9,979 nt of DNA from Gammaproteobacteria bacterium (GTDB lineage Bacteria; Pseudomonadota; Gammaproteobacteria; Pseudomonadales; Azotimanducaceae), in assembly GCA_027295975.1 (NCBI GenBank), contig JAPUJX010000194.1, positions 1 to 9,979 on the forward strand. Reading direction: 5' to 3'. The notes beneath the pieces are model-generated. The model had not been told where the DNA came from and searched no databases. It saw nothing but the letters and a program-made list of their open reading frames with translations. Below, piece after piece: positions 9,388 to 9,979 of this stretch; position 1 is the stretch's first letter; every line of letters starts with the position of its first letter. Position numbers and translations under genes: made by a program.

Positions 9388-9979
9388 TGTTCAGGGAGCA
9401 ATGATCCAGCAACAAGCGGGTCACTTCCGCGGCAGCCTGGTCGGTCACAAAATGCCCGACGTTTTGCAACACCTCGAACGAATAAGGTCCGCTGACGAAA
9501 TCGGCTGTCCCTTCAGCCGCCATTCGTCCCACGGTGGCGTCAGCGTCTCCCCAGATATAAAGCGTTGGCACGTTGACTTCTCCCACGTCGGCCACCGACA
9601 AAGCGGAACCGCTCAACCCCGTTGCCCGGTACCAGTTCACTGCACACTCCAGCGCTTCCGGCTCGCACAACACCGACAGGTAGGCGTCCACGTCCGTGTC
9701 CGGCACACCCTGTTCCGTCAGAGACCGCCGCAGCCGGGAGGCATTGTTCTCGAGAAGCAGTTGCGTCGTATGTGGATCCTGGAATGCCTTGTGGTGCCTG
9801 GAGCGATGTGCCTGCTGGGCGTCTGTTTTCATCGCGGCTCGGAAAGCCGCCGGGTGGGGGCGGGACAACACCGTCAAGGATTGAATCCTCTCTGGAAAGT
9901 TGGCGGCCAGAAGCCAGCTGAGTTGCCCACCCCAATCGTGACCAACGACAGCGAAACGCTCATGCCCGAGCGCGCTTGC
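9380..9979 (-). CDS. Alpha/beta-fold hydrolase, epoxide hydrolase/haloalkane dehalogenase type (partial, 5' end outside window)
   Basis: The minus strand is open from the right edge to the TAA at 9380-9382, giving 199 residues of the C-terminal part; the start lies beyond the window. The nucleophile elbow VVGHDWGG is at visible residues 11-18, with Asp15 (codon 9935-9937) as nucleophile. An Asp rather than Ser here points to epoxide hydrolases and haloalkane dehalogenases. A cap-domain motif NWYRATGL follows. Later come PTLYIWGDADATVG, holding the likely catalytic acid, and NVGHFVTDQAAAEV with the catalytic His. A TTG at 9877 could be mistaken for the start, but it would remove the nucleophile, so the longer frame is right. 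The gene is convergent with the carbamoyltransferase, 34 bp apart. It is not the missing S-formylglutathione hydrolase, which uses Ser. Which of the two hydrolase activities it has is undecided; epoxide hydrolysis is the more likely by motif. Confidence 0.9.
   Translation of the reverse strand, partial: ASALGHERFAVVGHDWGGQLSWLLAANFPERIQSLTVLSRPHPAAFRAAMKTDAQQAHRSRHHKAFQDPHTTQLLLENNASRLRRSLTEQGVPDTDVDAYLSVLCEPEALECAVNWYRATGLSGSALSVADVGEVNVPTLYIWGDADATVGRMAAEGTADFVSGPYSFEVLQNVGHFVTDQAAAEVTRLLLDHCSLNTG

Overview
The window looks like a chromosomal piece of a proteobacterium, most likely a gammaproteobacterium or a relative, with moderately high GC. The best single clue is a glutathione-dependent (class III) alcohol dehydrogenase, which fits glutathione-using Proteobacteria. 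The taxon is inferred from gene content only. Coding density is high. No rRNA, tRNA, CRISPR array, transposase, integrase or phage gene is visible.

Layout. A minus-strand group reads leftwards from about 2627: class III alcohol dehydrogenase (1521-2627), a luciferase-like (LLM class) oxidoreductase (368-1444), then an amidohydrolase-2 family protein cut by the left edge (1-334). From the same divergent region a plus-strand series reads rightwards: a SulP anion permease with a STAS domain (2744-4498), a second LLM oxidoreductase of a different subfamily (4636-5667), an AMP-binding acyl-CoA synthetase (5754-7307) and a NodU/CmcH-type carbamoyltransferase (7342-9345). The last gene, an alpha/beta hydrolase with an Asp nucleophile (9380 to the right edge), converges on the carbamoyltransferase and is cut at its 5' end.

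How the genes may work together (inference). The two LLM enzymes, the acyl-CoA synthetase, the amidohydrolase and the epoxide-hydrolase-like protein are the kind of set found in catabolic or compound-modifying gene neighbourhoods: oxidise or reduce, hydrolyse, then activate an acid as a CoA thioester. The class III dehydrogenase handles S-hydroxymethylglutathione (formaldehyde). Its usual partner, S-formylglutathione hydrolase, is not in the window. The carbamoyltransferase sits 34 bp behind the acyl-CoA synthetase and suggests that an O-carbamoylated product or intermediate may be involved. Its C-terminal ~75 residues look like a small winged-helix domain resembling PqqD/RRE folds, the most unusual protein feature here.

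Non-coding features of note are an 8+8 bp perfect inverted repeat between the divergent dehydrogenase and permease genes (2656-2679), a tandem array of 19-bp hairpin-forming units that copies the stop-codon end of the dehydrogenase gene (1484-1535), and 12-bp direct repeats directly after the permease stop (4499-4534). No intergenic stretch exceeds 300 bp.
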